A stretch of DNA of 64,000 bases from RGIG9115 sp045648165 (GTDB lineage: Bacteria > Bacillota > Clostridia > UBA1381). The notes under the pieces are model-generated. The model was not told the origin of the DNA and ran no database searches. It saw only the letters and a program-made list of their open reading frames with translations. Positions 52,641 to 61,600 of the stretch are shown here, piece after piece. Each line of letters opens with the position of its first letter. The first letter of the stretch is position 1. Where the stretch lies: NCBI GenBank assembly GCA_045648165.1, contig JAZRNL010000037.1, positions 5,920-69,919 of the forward strand, in the 5' to 3' direction. Position numbers and translations under genes: made by a program.

Positions 52641-53014
52641 ATATTTTCTCCTCTAACCTTAAAGTTTTCGGGCAGGTGACTTAAAAGAAGGTCAATTTCA
52701 GAACAGGATGCAAGAGCATCGCCAAATTGTTCCTCATATATAAAATCCCTGATTGCCGCATAGTGAAGTTCTATCCGGAGCAACTCTTCGTGATCGGAAG
52801 TTGCTTCAAAAAGCACTTTATGATTTTTAAATTCCTTTTCTGCGGAATTGAGAGCATTTATTGACTTTTCTATATCTTTGTTTTCCAGACTATTATGAAG
52901 ATTTTGATTACCTTGTGAGACTGTTGCGGTGGCGCTTTCTATTTTTTGAGATAAAACTGTGCCTGAAGCTATAATAATCAAGCTAAGCACCGCCGCAAAT
53001 ATAAAACTTTTCAT
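52634..53014 (-). CDS. DUF4363 family protein
   Basis: 126 aa with a single N-terminal membrane segment (residues 4-22) and a helical extracytoplasmic domain rich in Glu. The pattern ending ALASCSEIDLLLSHLPENF is typical of DUF4363 proteins, which occur next to DUF421 genes in Clostridia, as here, and are linked to sporulation-related membrane remodelling by context only. The stop codon lies inside the hairpin repeat. It begins 18 bases after the DUF421 gene. Confidence 0.87.
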   Translation of the reverse strand: MKSFIFAAVLSLIIIASGTVLSQKIESATATVSQGNQNLHNSLENKDIEKSINALNSAEKEFKNHKVLFEATSDHEELLRIELHYAAIRDFIYEEQFGDALASCSEIDLLLSHLPENFKVRGENIL

Positions 53015-53032
53015 TATTTTTACCTTTCTCTA

Positions 53033-53692
53033 TTATTTACTGCTTTGTTTGCCTGTTTTTTTCAACTGAATATGAAAATTTCCTTTTGCATCAACAGATG
53101 CAAGAAAAATTTTCTTAACATCAGAAGCGCCTAATTCTTTTGCTTTTTCCATAACCTCATTCTCTGTAAGACCTGCCCTCTTTAATTCGCCTTTATTAAA
53201 TGAGCCGTCGGATATAACTACGCAGGGAAGCCCGCTGCCTGTGGGGTCACCGGATTTTGGGATAACGCTGAGCTTGCCGCTGGTTTCAAGAACTGCCGCT
53301 TCAACGTCTGATATGTTGTAGCAGTTATTTACACGAAGCTCTTCCAACAGGTCGCTTACACTGAATCGAAGGCGTTCCAGTTCCTTTTCGTTTATAACAC
53401 CCTTGTATATAACTATGCTGGGGTCTCCTGATAGAATGCGCCGTATAAACTTGCATTTAAAGCCTGAAAACGATATAAACACTTCGGCTATCATCAGTGT
53501 TAAAACAGGAATTATTCCTCCAAGGAGAGGCATATCCACTGTTTGCATAGGAACTGTGGCAAGGTCAGAAATCATAATTGCTACCACCAGTTCTGCAGGT
53601 TGAAGCTCGCCAACCTGGCGTTTGCCCATAAATCGCAATGAAATTATAACTGTCAGATATAGAATAAGAGTTCTGATAATGATTACAAGCAT
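53033..53692 (-). CDS. DUF421 (YetF-like) membrane protein
   Basis: 219 aa. Three N-terminal membrane helices (LVIIIRTLILYLTVIISLRF onwards) with MGKRQVGELQPAELVVAIMI, followed by the cytoplasmic YetF domain with SGDPSIVIYKGVINEKELERL. The core motif is that of the YetF/DUF421 family, whose members are encoded beside DUF4363 in many spore formers. Function unknown; not an ion channel by visible features. It forms a pair with the DUF4363 gene directly downstream. Confidence 0.93.
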   Translation of the reverse strand: MLVIIIRTLILYLTVIISLRFMGKRQVGELQPAELVVAIMISDLATVPMQTVDMPLLGGIIPVLTLMIAEVFISFSGFKCKFIRRILSGDPSIVIYKGVINEKELERLRFSVSDLLEELRVNNCYNISDVEAAVLETSGKLSVIPKSGDPTGSGLPCVVISDGSFNKGELKRAGLTENEVMEKAKELGASDVKKIFLASVDAKGNFHIQLKKTGKQSSK

Positions 53693-53755
53693 AACTGCCT
53701 CCCGTTTTGTGTTATGCTTATTTTTTTCATTTATCTTTTAAAAAATACATAAGCG

Positions 53756-54577
53756 TCATAATTTTATGCTTGGACGGCCGTTATAGCCATAGCAGGGGTA
53801 ATTATTTCCATTTATAACCGTATTTATTATATGTGGACGGGAGTCTGTACCCATACACTGCACTGTGTCGGACCATCTGTCATTTTCAAGTCTTTTGTAC
53901 TTGATAAAATCACCGGATTTCCACTGAATGTAAGTAGCATTATTTGTATTCAAAATCAATGGATGTTCCGCATATTTATCTTCTGCCATAGGTCTTTTAT
54001 TCAGATATATTACTTCGTCTTTTATATAAACAAGTAAATCACGTCCGTTACATGATGCATAGCATGGCATTTTCCCGCCGTAGTACATATCCCTGACAGT
54101 TTTTGTGCTGTTCTCGGGGTTGGCACCGCAAAGGATACCTTCAGGAGATGTATAAAAAAGCTTCCCGTACCCGCAGTAATAGTGGGGTGCATCATGGCTT
54201 AGCTCTGCAATTACATATGGTTTTCGTGAATTTCCCAGAATGCAGTGGTAAAGCAGAATTTTGTCGTTATAATCTGTTTTATAAAACAAATTCATAGCTC
54301 CGCTATCATAGGTAAGTGTGAAGTCGTAGGGGATAATGTTCTCGCGACCGCTAATTAAAAGATGCGGATTATTTGGGTGATTTATATAAATAATATCGTT
54401 ATTTTTATTTGCGCACACTATATGAGTAGCGCGGTTCCTGAGCAGAGCAAAGCCGTCACACCCGGATTGATATATCTCCTCGCCGCTATGAAGTGATTGC
54501 AGGTTTTTTCGGCAAATTCCTTTATATCTCGCATAATAATATGCGGCGTTTTCTTCTTTAACAATAAAAAATCTCAT
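53756..54577 (-). CDS. Hypothetical beta-propeller-like protein
   Basis: 273 aa, family not recognised. Short alternating beta strands with recurring turns (HLLISGRENIIPYD, PYVIAELSHDAPHYY, RPHIINTVINGNNYPCYGY) and many Tyr, Asn and Pro suggest a repetitive beta structure such as a propeller with degenerate blades. No signal peptide or membrane helix. AGGAGGG is eight bases before the ATG. It lies after cinA in the tRNA-modification operon direction, but nothing links it to that function. Composition and codon use look like the neighbours. Confidence 0.6.
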   Translation of the reverse strand: MRFFIVKEENAAYYYARYKGICRKNLQSLHSGEEIYQSGCDGFALLRNRATHIVCANKNNDIIYINHPNNPHLLISGRENIIPYDFTLTYDSGAMNLFYKTDYNDKILLYHCILGNSRKPYVIAELSHDAPHYYCGYGKLFYTSPEGILCGANPENSTKTVRDMYYGGKMPCYASCNGRDLLVYIKDEVIYLNKRPMAEDKYAEHPLILNTNNATYIQWKSGDFIKYKRLENDRWSDTVQCMGTDSRPHIINTVINGNNYPCYGYNGRPSIKL

Positions 54578-54616
54578 ACATCTGTCCCTCCTATGGGTAG
54601 TGTATGAGATTTAATG

Positions 54617-55078
54617 CTATTTAATGCTATCAGCAATTAAAGTAAAAATTTCGGCAACGGTTTTTTTTCGTACCTCATCACGGGTTCCTGTGAGTCTGAG
54701 TTCACGTACTGTGCAGTTTTTTTCGGTACTGCATGCAATATAAACAAGCCCCACAGGCTTTACGGATGTACCGCCTCCCGGGCCTGCTATGCCTGTTGTT
54801 GAAATTCCTATACAGGCACCGGATTTTAGCCTCACGCCCTCTGCCATTTCACGTGCAGTTTGTTTGCTTACTGCACCGTAGGTATCAAGAGTTTCTTTTT
54901 TAACACCAAGGTTTTTTATCTTGGCTTCATTTGAGTAGGTGATATATCCTTCTCCATAAATTTCCGAAACGCCGGGGAAGTCCGTTATTGTTTTTCCTAT
55001 AAGACCGCCTGTACAGCTTTCTGCAGTCGCAATGGATATATGGTTTTCAACAAGATATTTAATGGTTTTTTCAATCAT
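54617..55078 (-). CDS. CinA C-terminal-domain protein (PncC-like amidohydrolase)
   Basis: 153 aa. ATAESCTGGLIGKTITDFPG carries the catalytic Ser of nicotinamide-nucleotide amidohydrolase, and TGIAGPGGGTSVKPVGLVY is the second signature. It deamidates NMN for NAD salvage. It lacks the N-terminal molybdopterin-like domain of full CinA, so it is the stand-alone PncC form. Its ATG overlaps the thiI stop by four bases, indicating coupling although the pathways differ. Confidence 0.93.
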   Translation of the reverse strand: MIEKTIKYLVENHISIATAESCTGGLIGKTITDFPGVSEIYGEGYITYSNEAKIKNLGVKKETLDTYGAVSKQTAREMAEGVRLKSGACIGISTTGIAGPGGGTSVKPVGLVYIACSTEKNCTVRELRLTGTRDEVRKKTVAEIFTLIADSIK

Positions 55079-56265
55079 TCTCTCACCCCGTCGGGATACA
55101 CCACTATTTTTTCTACTCCTGCCAGAGATTCTTCAATAAGTTTTTCAATATCAAGCACGCTTTCTGTTTTTTCCACACTTCGGCGTTTGGGATTTGTGGA
55201 TGGGTGCTTTGGGGTAAACACAGTGCAGCAGTCCTCATAGGGAAGAATGGAAGTTTCAAAAGTATCAATCTGGCGTGCACGTACAACGATTTCTTCTTTA
55301 TCCATACCCACGAGCGGACGGAGGACGGGCATATCAACAACCGAATTTGTAACATCGAGAGCGCTTAATGTCTGGCTGGCAACCTGACCTGCACTTTCAC
55401 CGGTTATGAGCGCTACTGAATGATGGCGCCTTGCAATTCGCTCAGCAATTCTCATCATAAATCTTCTCATTATAAGGGTAAGATGCTCCTCCGGGCAGTT
55501 ATCACGAATTTGCAATTGTATTTCTGTAAAAGGTACAATATAAAGGTTGATTTTTGAAGTATATCGTGCAAGGATTGAAGCAAGCTCAATAACCTTTTCT
55601 TTTGCTCGTTCAGATGTATATGGATAGCTGAAGAAGTTTATGGCATCAATTTCGATACCTCTTTTTGCCATCATATGCCCTGCAACAGGTGAGTCGATGC
55701 CGCCTGATAAGAGCAGAGAAGCCTTGAGCCCGGTACCGATTGGCATTCCGCCCTGTCCCTGGAGTTTATTCTCTGCAATGTATACATATGCACCAAAGTC
55801 ACGGATTTCCACCTTAACGGTTTTTTCGGGATTATGAACGTCCACTTTAAGTCCGGGGCATTTGTCGTGAAGATATCCTCCCACCTCAACACTAAGCTCT
55901 TGTGATGTGAGGAAGAACCTTTTATCGGAACGTTTGCCCTCAACCTTGAAGCTCACACCCGGTGCAAGGTCCGTTTTTAAATATTCATATGCGGTTTCCT
56001 TGATTTTATCAAGGTCTTTTTCACATTCTGCGGCACGTGTTACCGATACAAGTCCGAATATTTTTGTAAGACGTTCGCAAACTATATCAAGTTTTGATTG
56101 GTCCGGAACGTTTATATAAATAGTGGCCTGTGCAATCGTAACCTCAGTTTCGGTAAGACCTTTCAGTGCGTTTCTTATATTATCGAGAAGTATTTTTTCA
56201 AATCTTGGTCTGTTGCAACCCTTGAGTATTATTTCGCCGTATTTGGCAAGTATTAATTCTTTCAT
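55075..56265 (-). CDS. thiI: tRNA 4-thiouridine synthetase ThiI
   Basis: 396 aa. Domains: N-terminal ferredoxin-like and THUMP region (residues 1-165), then a PP-loop pyrophosphatase with LLLSGGIDSPVAGHMM that adenylates U8 of tRNA. ALITGESAGQVASQTL is a further family block. The C-terminal rhodanese domain of E. coli ThiI is absent, as in other Firmicutes; the conserved Cys pair in PYEDCCTVF is present. Sulfur is expected from the cysteine desulfurase encoded five bases upstream. It could also serve thiamine synthesis, which cannot be decided from sequence. Confidence 0.96.
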   Translation of the reverse strand: MKELILAKYGEIILKGCNRPRFEKILLDNIRNALKGLTETEVTIAQATIYINVPDQSKLDIVCERLTKIFGLVSVTRAAECEKDLDKIKETAYEYLKTDLAPGVSFKVEGKRSDKRFFLTSQELSVEVGGYLHDKCPGLKVDVHNPEKTVKVEIRDFGAYVYIAENKLQGQGGMPIGTGLKASLLLSGGIDSPVAGHMMAKRGIEIDAINFFSYPYTSERAKEKVIELASILARYTSKINLYIVPFTEIQLQIRDNCPEEHLTLIMRRFMMRIAERIARRHHSVALITGESAGQVASQTLSALDVTNSVVDMPVLRPLVGMDKEEIVVRARQIDTFETSILPYEDCCTVFTPKHPSTNPKRRSVEKTESVLDIEKLIEESLAGVEKIVVYPDGVRE

Positions 56266-56270
56266 AAAAT

Positions 56271-57395
56271 TTATCTCCTGATATATTTTCTTAAAACGGC
56301 AACTTCTTTTGCAAGAATTTCCGCAGTTTTTTCCATATCCTGAATGGTTAGTGAAGAATCGAAGCTAAAGCGTACCGCGCCTCCTATTTCCTCCGGAGAA
56401 CAACCCATACTTGTAAGTACATGGCTTGGCTCTGGTTTGTGAGATGAACAGGCAGAACCTGTGGAAACATATATTTTGTGGTTTTCAAGAGTATGAAGCA
56501 ATACCTCCGCTTTTATTCCTAAAAATGATACATTCAAAACATATTTTGAAGCATACTCTATATCCCCATTTATTTTAACATCGGGAATAAGCCGGGTTAT
56601 ACCGCTTTTTAGTGTATCGTACAAAATGTCGCAGTTTTCAAAAGTTTCCTCTGCCGCGGCGCCAAAACCTGCAATTCCGGGGGCGTTTTCAGTTCCCGGT
56701 CGGATACTGTTTTGCTGAGAACCGCCATATATAAGGGGAACAATCCTTGAAAAATCTGAATAAAGAGCTCCAACACCTTTTGGGCCGTGGATTTTATGAC
56801 TGCTTACACTTATAAGGTCTGCACCTGTAGCCTGCTTTGAGCAGTCCAATTTGCAAAATGCCTGAACTGCATCTGTATGGAATAGCCCGAATGACGATTT
56901 TTTTTTCAAAATAGCACTTATTTCCTTTACTGGCTGAATTATTCCGGTCTCGTTGTTTATGCACATAACACTTACCAGGGAGGTTTTGTCATCTATTGCG
57001 TCTTGAGCCGCCGCCAAGTCCACTCTGCCGTCTTTTAGCGTGGGGAGATACACCACGTCAAACCCTTCACGTTCAAGAGCCTTGAAGCTTTCAAGAACAG
57101 AAGGATGCTCAATCTGAGAAGTTATAATTCTGTTACCTCTTTTTCTGAGAGCTCTTGCAGTGCCGAATATAGCGGTGTTATTTGCCTCTGTCCCTCCTGA
57201 GGTAAATAATACATTCTTTTTTTGAACACCCAGTCTTGAGGCGATTATGGTACGGCTTTTTTCAATTATTTTTTCGCCCTCAATTCCAAGCCCGTGAAGA
57301 GAGGAAGGGTTTCCGAAATTCTCCATTGCCTCAAGCACAGCATCCTTTGCCTTTTGGGAAGGCTTTGTAGTGGAAGCATTGTCAAGATATATCAT
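56271..57395 (-). CDS. Cysteine desulfurase (NifS/IscS family)
   Basis: 374 aa PLP enzyme. YLDNASTTKPSQKA at the N-terminus, SGGTEANNTAIFG, the Schiff-base lysine in SVSSHKIHGPKG, GTENAPGIAGF, and the sulfur-carrying Cys in STGSACSSHKPEPSHVL. Persulfide is passed to partner proteins, here most plausibly ThiI directly downstream (NifZ-type pairing known in Bacillus). It starts three bases after the Cys-rich protein gene. GAGATAAATTTT separates it from thiI. Confidence 0.95.
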   Translation of the reverse strand: MIYLDNASTTKPSQKAKDAVLEAMENFGNPSSLHGLGIEGEKIIEKSRTIIASRLGVQKKNVLFTSGGTEANNTAIFGTARALRKRGNRIITSQIEHPSVLESFKALEREGFDVVYLPTLKDGRVDLAAAQDAIDDKTSLVSVMCINNETGIIQPVKEISAILKKKSSFGLFHTDAVQAFCKLDCSKQATGADLISVSSHKIHGPKGVGALYSDFSRIVPLIYGGSQQNSIRPGTENAPGIAGFGAAAEETFENCDILYDTLKSGITRLIPDVKINGDIEYASKYVLNVSFLGIKAEVLLHTLENHKIYVSTGSACSSHKPEPSHVLTSMGCSPEEIGGAVRFSFDSSLTIQDMEKTAEILAKEVAVLRKYIRR

Positions 57396-57398
57396 AAC

Positions 57399-57800
57399 TT
57401 ACGCCTTTCTTACATTAATCACGTTTATATGCTCTATACGGAGTGTAGCTCCGTTTTTGCAATACACCTTAATCTCTGCTTTATCAGCATCAACCTTTGC
57501 ATCGAAATCAAGATTAAGACACAAAAGCTCAGTGTTATCTATCTTGTGTTTTTTTGGCTCGCAGGTAAGTTCTTTCCCGTTTTTGTAATAGCCAATTCCT
57601 GCATAACATTCTCCGGAAACATCGTCTTTAGCGCATTCAATAACAAGCCGTATAGCATCATAGCCCTCAAAACGCCTTGCCGAAAATGTTATGGTGGAAA
57701 CAAAGCTTATATCAGGATTGCACGATAACGTAACTTTTTCGCTGCAACCGTTGCAACCGCCACAATCGTGACACTTGCCTGTGCAAGTTTCTTCGTTCAT
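57399..57800 (-). CDS. Cys-rich N-terminal hypothetical protein
   Basis: 133 aa of unknown function. The first 20 residues hold five cysteines (CTGKCHDCGGCNGC), a possible iron-sulfur or zinc site, followed by a beta-rich domain (FEGYDAIRLVIECAKDDVS, LEIEHINVINV-like strands). Small, cytoplasmic. It lies three bases upstream of the cysteine desulfurase start, in a tRNA-thiolation operon, which suggests a sulfur or metal role by context only. AAGGAG precedes the ATG. Confidence 0.65.
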   Translation of the reverse strand: MNEETCTGKCHDCGGCNGCSEKVTLSCNPDISFVSTITFSARRFEGYDAIRLVIECAKDDVSGECYAGIGYYKNGKELTCEPKKHKIDNTELLCLNLDFDAKVDADKAEIKVYCKNGATLRIEHINVINVRKA

Positions 57801-57912
57801 AAAAAAACTCCTTAATTAGTAAATCTCCTGGAATTATATCAAAAAAAAATAAAAAAATCAACTGTTTTTCTTACTTTATACCAAAATTTATGTATTTGTA
57901 TCTATTAAAACG

Positions 57913-57938
57913 GAAAAGCCACCGTAAGGCGGCTTTTC
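57913..57938 (-). terminator. Terminator of the CpXC gene
   Basis: GAAAAGCC pairs with GGCTTTTC around an ACCGTAAGGC loop, with one mismatch further in. A T-tract follows on the minus strand. The surrounding 57800-57941 holds nothing else I can name. Confidence 0.7.
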
Positions 57939-57940
57939 AA

Positions 57941-58609
57941 TTATACATTGTTAATACCATTTATAAGTCGTGCTCCATAGTCTGCATCTACCGCTTCCCA
58001 ACCGAAACTGTAGGGCTTTACTCCGGAGTATCGGAGCTGCTGCCATATTGTGTTGTAGGTGGTGAGGGGGACTGTGGATGTATAAACCATATTTTCTTTT
58101 GTATCCTGTACCATAAACTCTAAATTATCATTTTCTTTCTTTCCGAAAACACATATTCTCTGATTTTGTTTATCCGGCTCCTGTGACAAAATCAAGAGTT
58201 TTATAACCTCAATGGCTTTGTCGTTAAGATCGAAATCAAATATAAGTATTTTTTCCAAAAGGGCATTATATTCGCTGACAAATCTTAAATTATATTCTTC
58301 ATAAGCTTCAAGCTCACCAGATTCTTTTGAGGTTTCGCAGATGTTTTCGTAAAGTCGCTTTTTAAGGCTCTCGTCATTACATGGAGTAAACGAAATCATC
58401 AGCTTTTTTTCCTCATCGTGGTATAGCATTGGAGTGGGTACAAGCCCGAAATGGGAACAGGCGGAACATTTAAAAATATTCAGCTTTCCTCCAAGGAGGT
58501 CTTTTTTTAAATCAGGGCTGTCTTTAACTGTTATGGAATCCCAAACAGTCATATCCTGGAGTAAACCGCAGGACGGACATTTGATACTTTGTTGTGTGTT
58601 AAGGCTCAA
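57941..58609 (-). CDS. CpXC-domain protein
   Basis: 222 aa. CPSCGLLQDMTVWDSITV with a second pair KCSACSHFG (residues 48-56) is the two-knuckle zinc domain called CpXC, named for its Cys-Pro-X-Cys motif. The remainder is helical with a final strand region. Function unknown; the family occurs in Clostridia next to tex or the sulfur genes. AAAAGAGGAGTT precedes the ATG. It lies 20 bases downstream of tex. Confidence 0.88.
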   Translation of the reverse strand: MSLNTQQSIKCPSCGLLQDMTVWDSITVKDSPDLKKDLLGGKLNIFKCSACSHFGLVPTPMLYHDEEKKLMISFTPCNDESLKKRLYENICETSKESGELEAYEEYNLRFVSEYNALLEKILIFDFDLNDKAIEVIKLLILSQEPDKQNQRICVFGKKENDNLEFMVQDTKENMVYTSTVPLTTYNTIWQQLRYSGVKPYSFGWEAVDADYGARLINGINNV

Positions 58610-58629
58610 AAATATTCAACTCCTCTTTT

Positions 58630-60777
58630 TTAGAACTTCATTGTAAGTGAAATTCTGTTTTTCTTTGTATCGACATCAAGTATTTTTACCTTTATAATAT
58701 CGCCCACATTAAGCACCTCGGAGGGGTGCTTTATATACTTGTCGCAAATCTGTGAAATATGAACAAGTCCGTCTTGATGTACACCAATATCCACAAATGC
58801 ACCGAAGTCAATTACATTACGGACCGTACCTGTCATTTCCATTCCGGGCTTCAGGTCATTTATATCCATTACATCACTTCGGAGAACCGGTTGTGGAAGT
58901 TCCTCTCGCGGATCACGTCCTCTCTTTAACAAGCTGTCTGCAATATCATTAAGTGTAGGTACTCCAATTCCCGTTTCTTCTGCAAGCTTTTCTGCGCCGT
59001 ATTTCTTTATTCTGTTTTTGAGTTCTATTAGCTTACCTGACAATACATCGTCCATAGTGTAGTCAAGCTTTTTAAGCATTTCCATTGCTGCTTTGTAGCT
59101 TTCAGGATGAACTGATGTGTTATCCAGAGGCTCGCTACCATCTGTTATACGTAAGAAGCCTGCACATTGCTCAAAAGCTTTTGCCCCCAATTTAGGGACT
59201 TTTAAAAGGTCCTTGCGTTTTGAGAACTTGCCTATTTCATTACGGTATACTTCTATGTTCTTTGCGATTGTTTTATTTATTCCGGCGACGTAGGAAAGAA
59301 GAGATGGCGATGCAGTGTTAAGGTCAACTCCCACGCTGTTAACACAATCTTCTACAACTCCCCCCAAGGCTTCCCCAAGACGCTTTTGATTCATATCATG
59401 CTGATATTGTCCCACGCCAATTGATTTTGGGTCTATTTTAACAAGCTCTGCAAGAGGGTCCTGCAAACGTCTCGCAATAGATACGGCACTCCGAAGGGAT
59501 ACATCGTAGTCCGGAAACTCCTCTGTAGCAAGCTTTGATGCGGAATAGACTGAAGCTCCGGCTTCGTTTGTCATCATATAATGAACAGGGTGGTTTATTT
59601 CTTTAATAAGGTCTGCTATAAATATTTCCGATTCTTTTGACGCAGTACCGTTACCTACAGAAACAAGGCTTACTCCGTTTTCTGTAATCATTTTTTTGAT
59701 AAGACGCCTGGATTTTTCTTTGTCGTGGATGGGGAGTGTGAAGTATGCAACTCCAGTATCCAGAACTTTACCTGTTTCGTCAACTACTGCAAGCTTACAA
59801 CCTGTTCTGTAACCGGGGTCCACACCGAGAACAACCTTTCCCTTTACAGGTGGTTGAAGCAAAAGCCCGGAAAGGTTCTTGCTGAATACCTTGATTGATG
59901 ATTCCTGAGCCTCTTCTGTAAGCATATTTCGGATTTCTGTGGCAACTGATGGCTCAATAAGTCTGGAATAACTGTCACGGGTTGCCGCTTCCATCAAGGG
60001 TGCGCAAGGAGAAGCGTTGTTTGTTACTGTTTTGCTTAATAGGTATCTGAAAATAATTTCCTCGTCCATTTCAAGCTTCACATTCAAAAAGCCTTCCTTT
60101 TCGCCGCGGTTAATAGCCAGGAGTCTGTGATGTGCAATTTTCGAAGCCTTTTCGCTGAACTCATAGTACATATTGTATACGCTGTCTTCTTCCTTTGTGG
60201 CTTTTGTTACAATAATTCCGTTGTGGAGAGTAAGCTCACGTAAAATTTTTCTGAAATTGGGGTTGTCGGAAATCTGCTCTGCTATAATGTCGGATGCACC
60301 TGCGATTGCATCTTCTGCTGTTTCTACCCCTTTTTCGGAATCAATAAAACCTTCTGCCGCAGTATATGGATCAGTTTCGTTAGCTTGTGCAAAAATAAGC
60401 TCTGCAAGGGGTTCAAGCCCTTTTTCCTTTGCAATAGAAGCTCTTGTTCTTCTCTTGGGGCGGAAAGGTCTGTATATATCATCAAGTTCTGTAAGAGTTA
60501 CAGCGGCGTTGATATTTTCTGAAATCTCGTTTGTTAGATTTCCTTGTTCGTCAATAAGTCGTGTGATTTCAGCCTTTTTGTCTTCAAGATTACGCAGATA
60601 GGTAAGGCGGTCATTAAAATCACGAAGTACTTCATCTGTCATACCGTCTGTCTTTTCTTTTCGGTAACGGGCGATAAAGGGGATGGTATTTCCTTCATCA
60701 ATCAACTGAATTACGTTGTTTACCTGCTCGTCTCGAAGAGAAAATTCCTCTTTTAAAAGAGCCTTAATTTTGTCCAT
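58630..60777 (-). CDS. tex: Transcription accessory protein Tex
   Basis: 715 aa. N-terminal helical region (IPFIARYRKEKTDGMTDEVL), YqgF/RNase-H-like domain with VLGVDPGYRTGCKLAVVDE, HhH motifs with NTASPSLLSYVAGINKTIA, and a C-terminal S1 RNA-binding domain (TGTVRNVIDFGAFVDIGVHQ). Tex binds nucleic acids and modulates transcription; precise role uncertain. The length matches the family. It has a promoter at 60954-60982 with a 170-base leader and is divergent from mraZ. Confidence 0.96.
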   Translation of the reverse strand: MDKIKALLKEEFSLRDEQVNNVIQLIDEGNTIPFIARYRKEKTDGMTDEVLRDFNDRLTYLRNLEDKKAEITRLIDEQGNLTNEISENINAAVTLTELDDIYRPFRPKRRTRASIAKEKGLEPLAELIFAQANETDPYTAAEGFIDSEKGVETAEDAIAGASDIIAEQISDNPNFRKILRELTLHNGIIVTKATKEEDSVYNMYYEFSEKASKIAHHRLLAINRGEKEGFLNVKLEMDEEIIFRYLLSKTVTNNASPCAPLMEAATRDSYSRLIEPSVATEIRNMLTEEAQESSIKVFSKNLSGLLLQPPVKGKVVLGVDPGYRTGCKLAVVDETGKVLDTGVAYFTLPIHDKEKSRRLIKKMITENGVSLVSVGNGTASKESEIFIADLIKEINHPVHYMMTNEAGASVYSASKLATEEFPDYDVSLRSAVSIARRLQDPLAELVKIDPKSIGVGQYQHDMNQKRLGEALGGVVEDCVNSVGVDLNTASPSLLSYVAGINKTIAKNIEVYRNEIGKFSKRKDLLKVPKLGAKAFEQCAGFLRITDGSEPLDNTSVHPESYKAAMEMLKKLDYTMDDVLSGKLIELKNRIKKYGAEKLAEETGIGVPTLNDIADSLLKRGRDPREELPQPVLRSDVMDINDLKPGMEMTGTVRNVIDFGAFVDIGVHQDGLVHISQICDKYIKHPSEVLNVGDIIKVKILDVDTKKNRISLTMKF

Positions 60778-60855
60778 TTGTTCAAACCTCCCAAAATATG
60801 AAAAATCACATCAAAAACTTTGTAATATTTCTGAAAAGAAATTTTAAAAAAAGAC

Positions 60856-60884
60856 TTCACAAAGTAAAAAAAGTGTGATACAAT
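60856..60884 (+). promoter_or_regulatory. Possible plus-strand promoter in the tex leader region
   Basis: TTCACA (60856-60861), 17 bases, TACAAT (60879-60884). It points at mraZ 250 bases downstream and overlaps the tex leader on the other strand. It may extend the dcw transcript or make a short RNA. Apart from the promoters listed here, I see nothing in 60778-61048. Confidence 0.45.
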
Positions 60885-60953
60885 ACCCTTAGACCCAAGA
60901 TATTGTGTTTTTTGACGAATTGATATAGCATATGTTGTTTCTGCCTGCAATAG

Positions 60954-60982
60954 ATTATACCCTATTTTTTACAGGAATACAA
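60954..60982 (-). promoter_or_regulatory. Promoter for tex
   Basis: On the minus strand, TTGTAT (60982-60977), 17 bases, TATAAT (60959-60954). Confidence 0.7.
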
Positions 60983-61030
60983 GGAAATAATAAAAATATA
61001 ATCCATTTGAAAAAAATTTTTAAAAAACAC

Positions 61031-61059
61031 TTGCGTTTTTCTCGAAAATGGAGTAGAAT
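61031..61059 (+). promoter_or_regulatory. Sigma-A promoter for the mraZ operon
   Basis: TTGCGT (61031-61036), 17 bases, TAGAAT (61054-61059). It is overlapped and followed by the GGAG repeats that MraZ probably binds. Confidence 0.75.
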
Positions 61060-61095
61060 GTAGGTATGGTGGAGTAAATGGGAGCGTTTTGGAGA
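61049..61095 (+). promoter_or_regulatory. MraZ-binding repeats (10-bp period)
   Basis: GGAG occurs at 61050, 61071, 61081 and 61091; the last three are exactly 10 bases apart and the first is two helical turns before them. Each is preceded by T or G. This matches the known MraZ site architecture of short G-rich direct repeats spaced by 10 bases. It covers the -10 region and transcription start, consistent with autorepression. Confidence 0.7.
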
Positions 61096-61140
61096 ATGTT
61101 CCCACGCCTGAACTCGTTTTATGGAGGTGAACGTAAGTAT

Positions 61141-61587
61141 ATGAGCACATATTTTGTTGATGAGTACGAGAGACAGTTGGACGACCGCGGCAGAATTATA
61201 CTTCCTGCAAAGGTAAGAGATGAAATAGGCAGTTGCGTGTATATAACACGTTCGCCGTCGGAAAAATGTTTGTATATTTATTCCAAGGATGAATGGGAAG
61301 CACTTTCTGAGAAGCTTCGCAGTCTTCCTGTTACATATGATAGGAATGCTGCCGCTTTTGTTCGTATATTTTGCGGCACTGCGACTTGTTGCGAGGTAGA
61401 CAAGCAGGGAAGAATATCTCCCGGAAAGCGTCTTTGCGAGTTTGCAGAGCTTGAAAAGAATGTGGTTTTAGTTGGTGTAAATACACGTATGGAAATCTGG
61501 TCTGAAAAAGAATGGGCCGCTTATAATGAGCGCCTGTCGGAAGACATTATAATAGAAGGAATACAAAAGTTTGGTCTTATCATTTAA
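61141..61587 (+). CDS. mraZ: Transcriptional regulator MraZ
   Basis: 148 aa. Two SpoVT-AbrB-like halves: EYERQLDDRGRIILPAKVRD near residues 8-27 and CCEVDKQGRISPGKRLCEF near 81-99. MraZ forms a ring-shaped oligomer that binds repeats at its own promoter and regulates the division cluster. ATG 61141 is preceded by ATGGAGGTG and gives a normal length; the frame is open to 61078 but that part overlaps the operator. RsmH follows after 13 bases. Confidence 0.96.
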   Translation: MSTYFVDEYERQLDDRGRIILPAKVRDEIGSCVYITRSPSEKCLYIYSKDEWEALSEKLRSLPVTYDRNAAAFVRIFCGTATCCEVDKQGRISPGKRLCEFAELEKNVVLVGVNTRMEIWSEKEWAAYNERLSEDIIIEGIQKFGLII

Positions 61588-61600
61588 TGGAGGTACTGCT

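Noticed and set aside
54610..54632. Direct repeat TTTAATGCTA twice in tandem
   Set aside because: Short, at the 3' end of the cinA gene, with no second copy seen elsewhere; likely chance or slippage.
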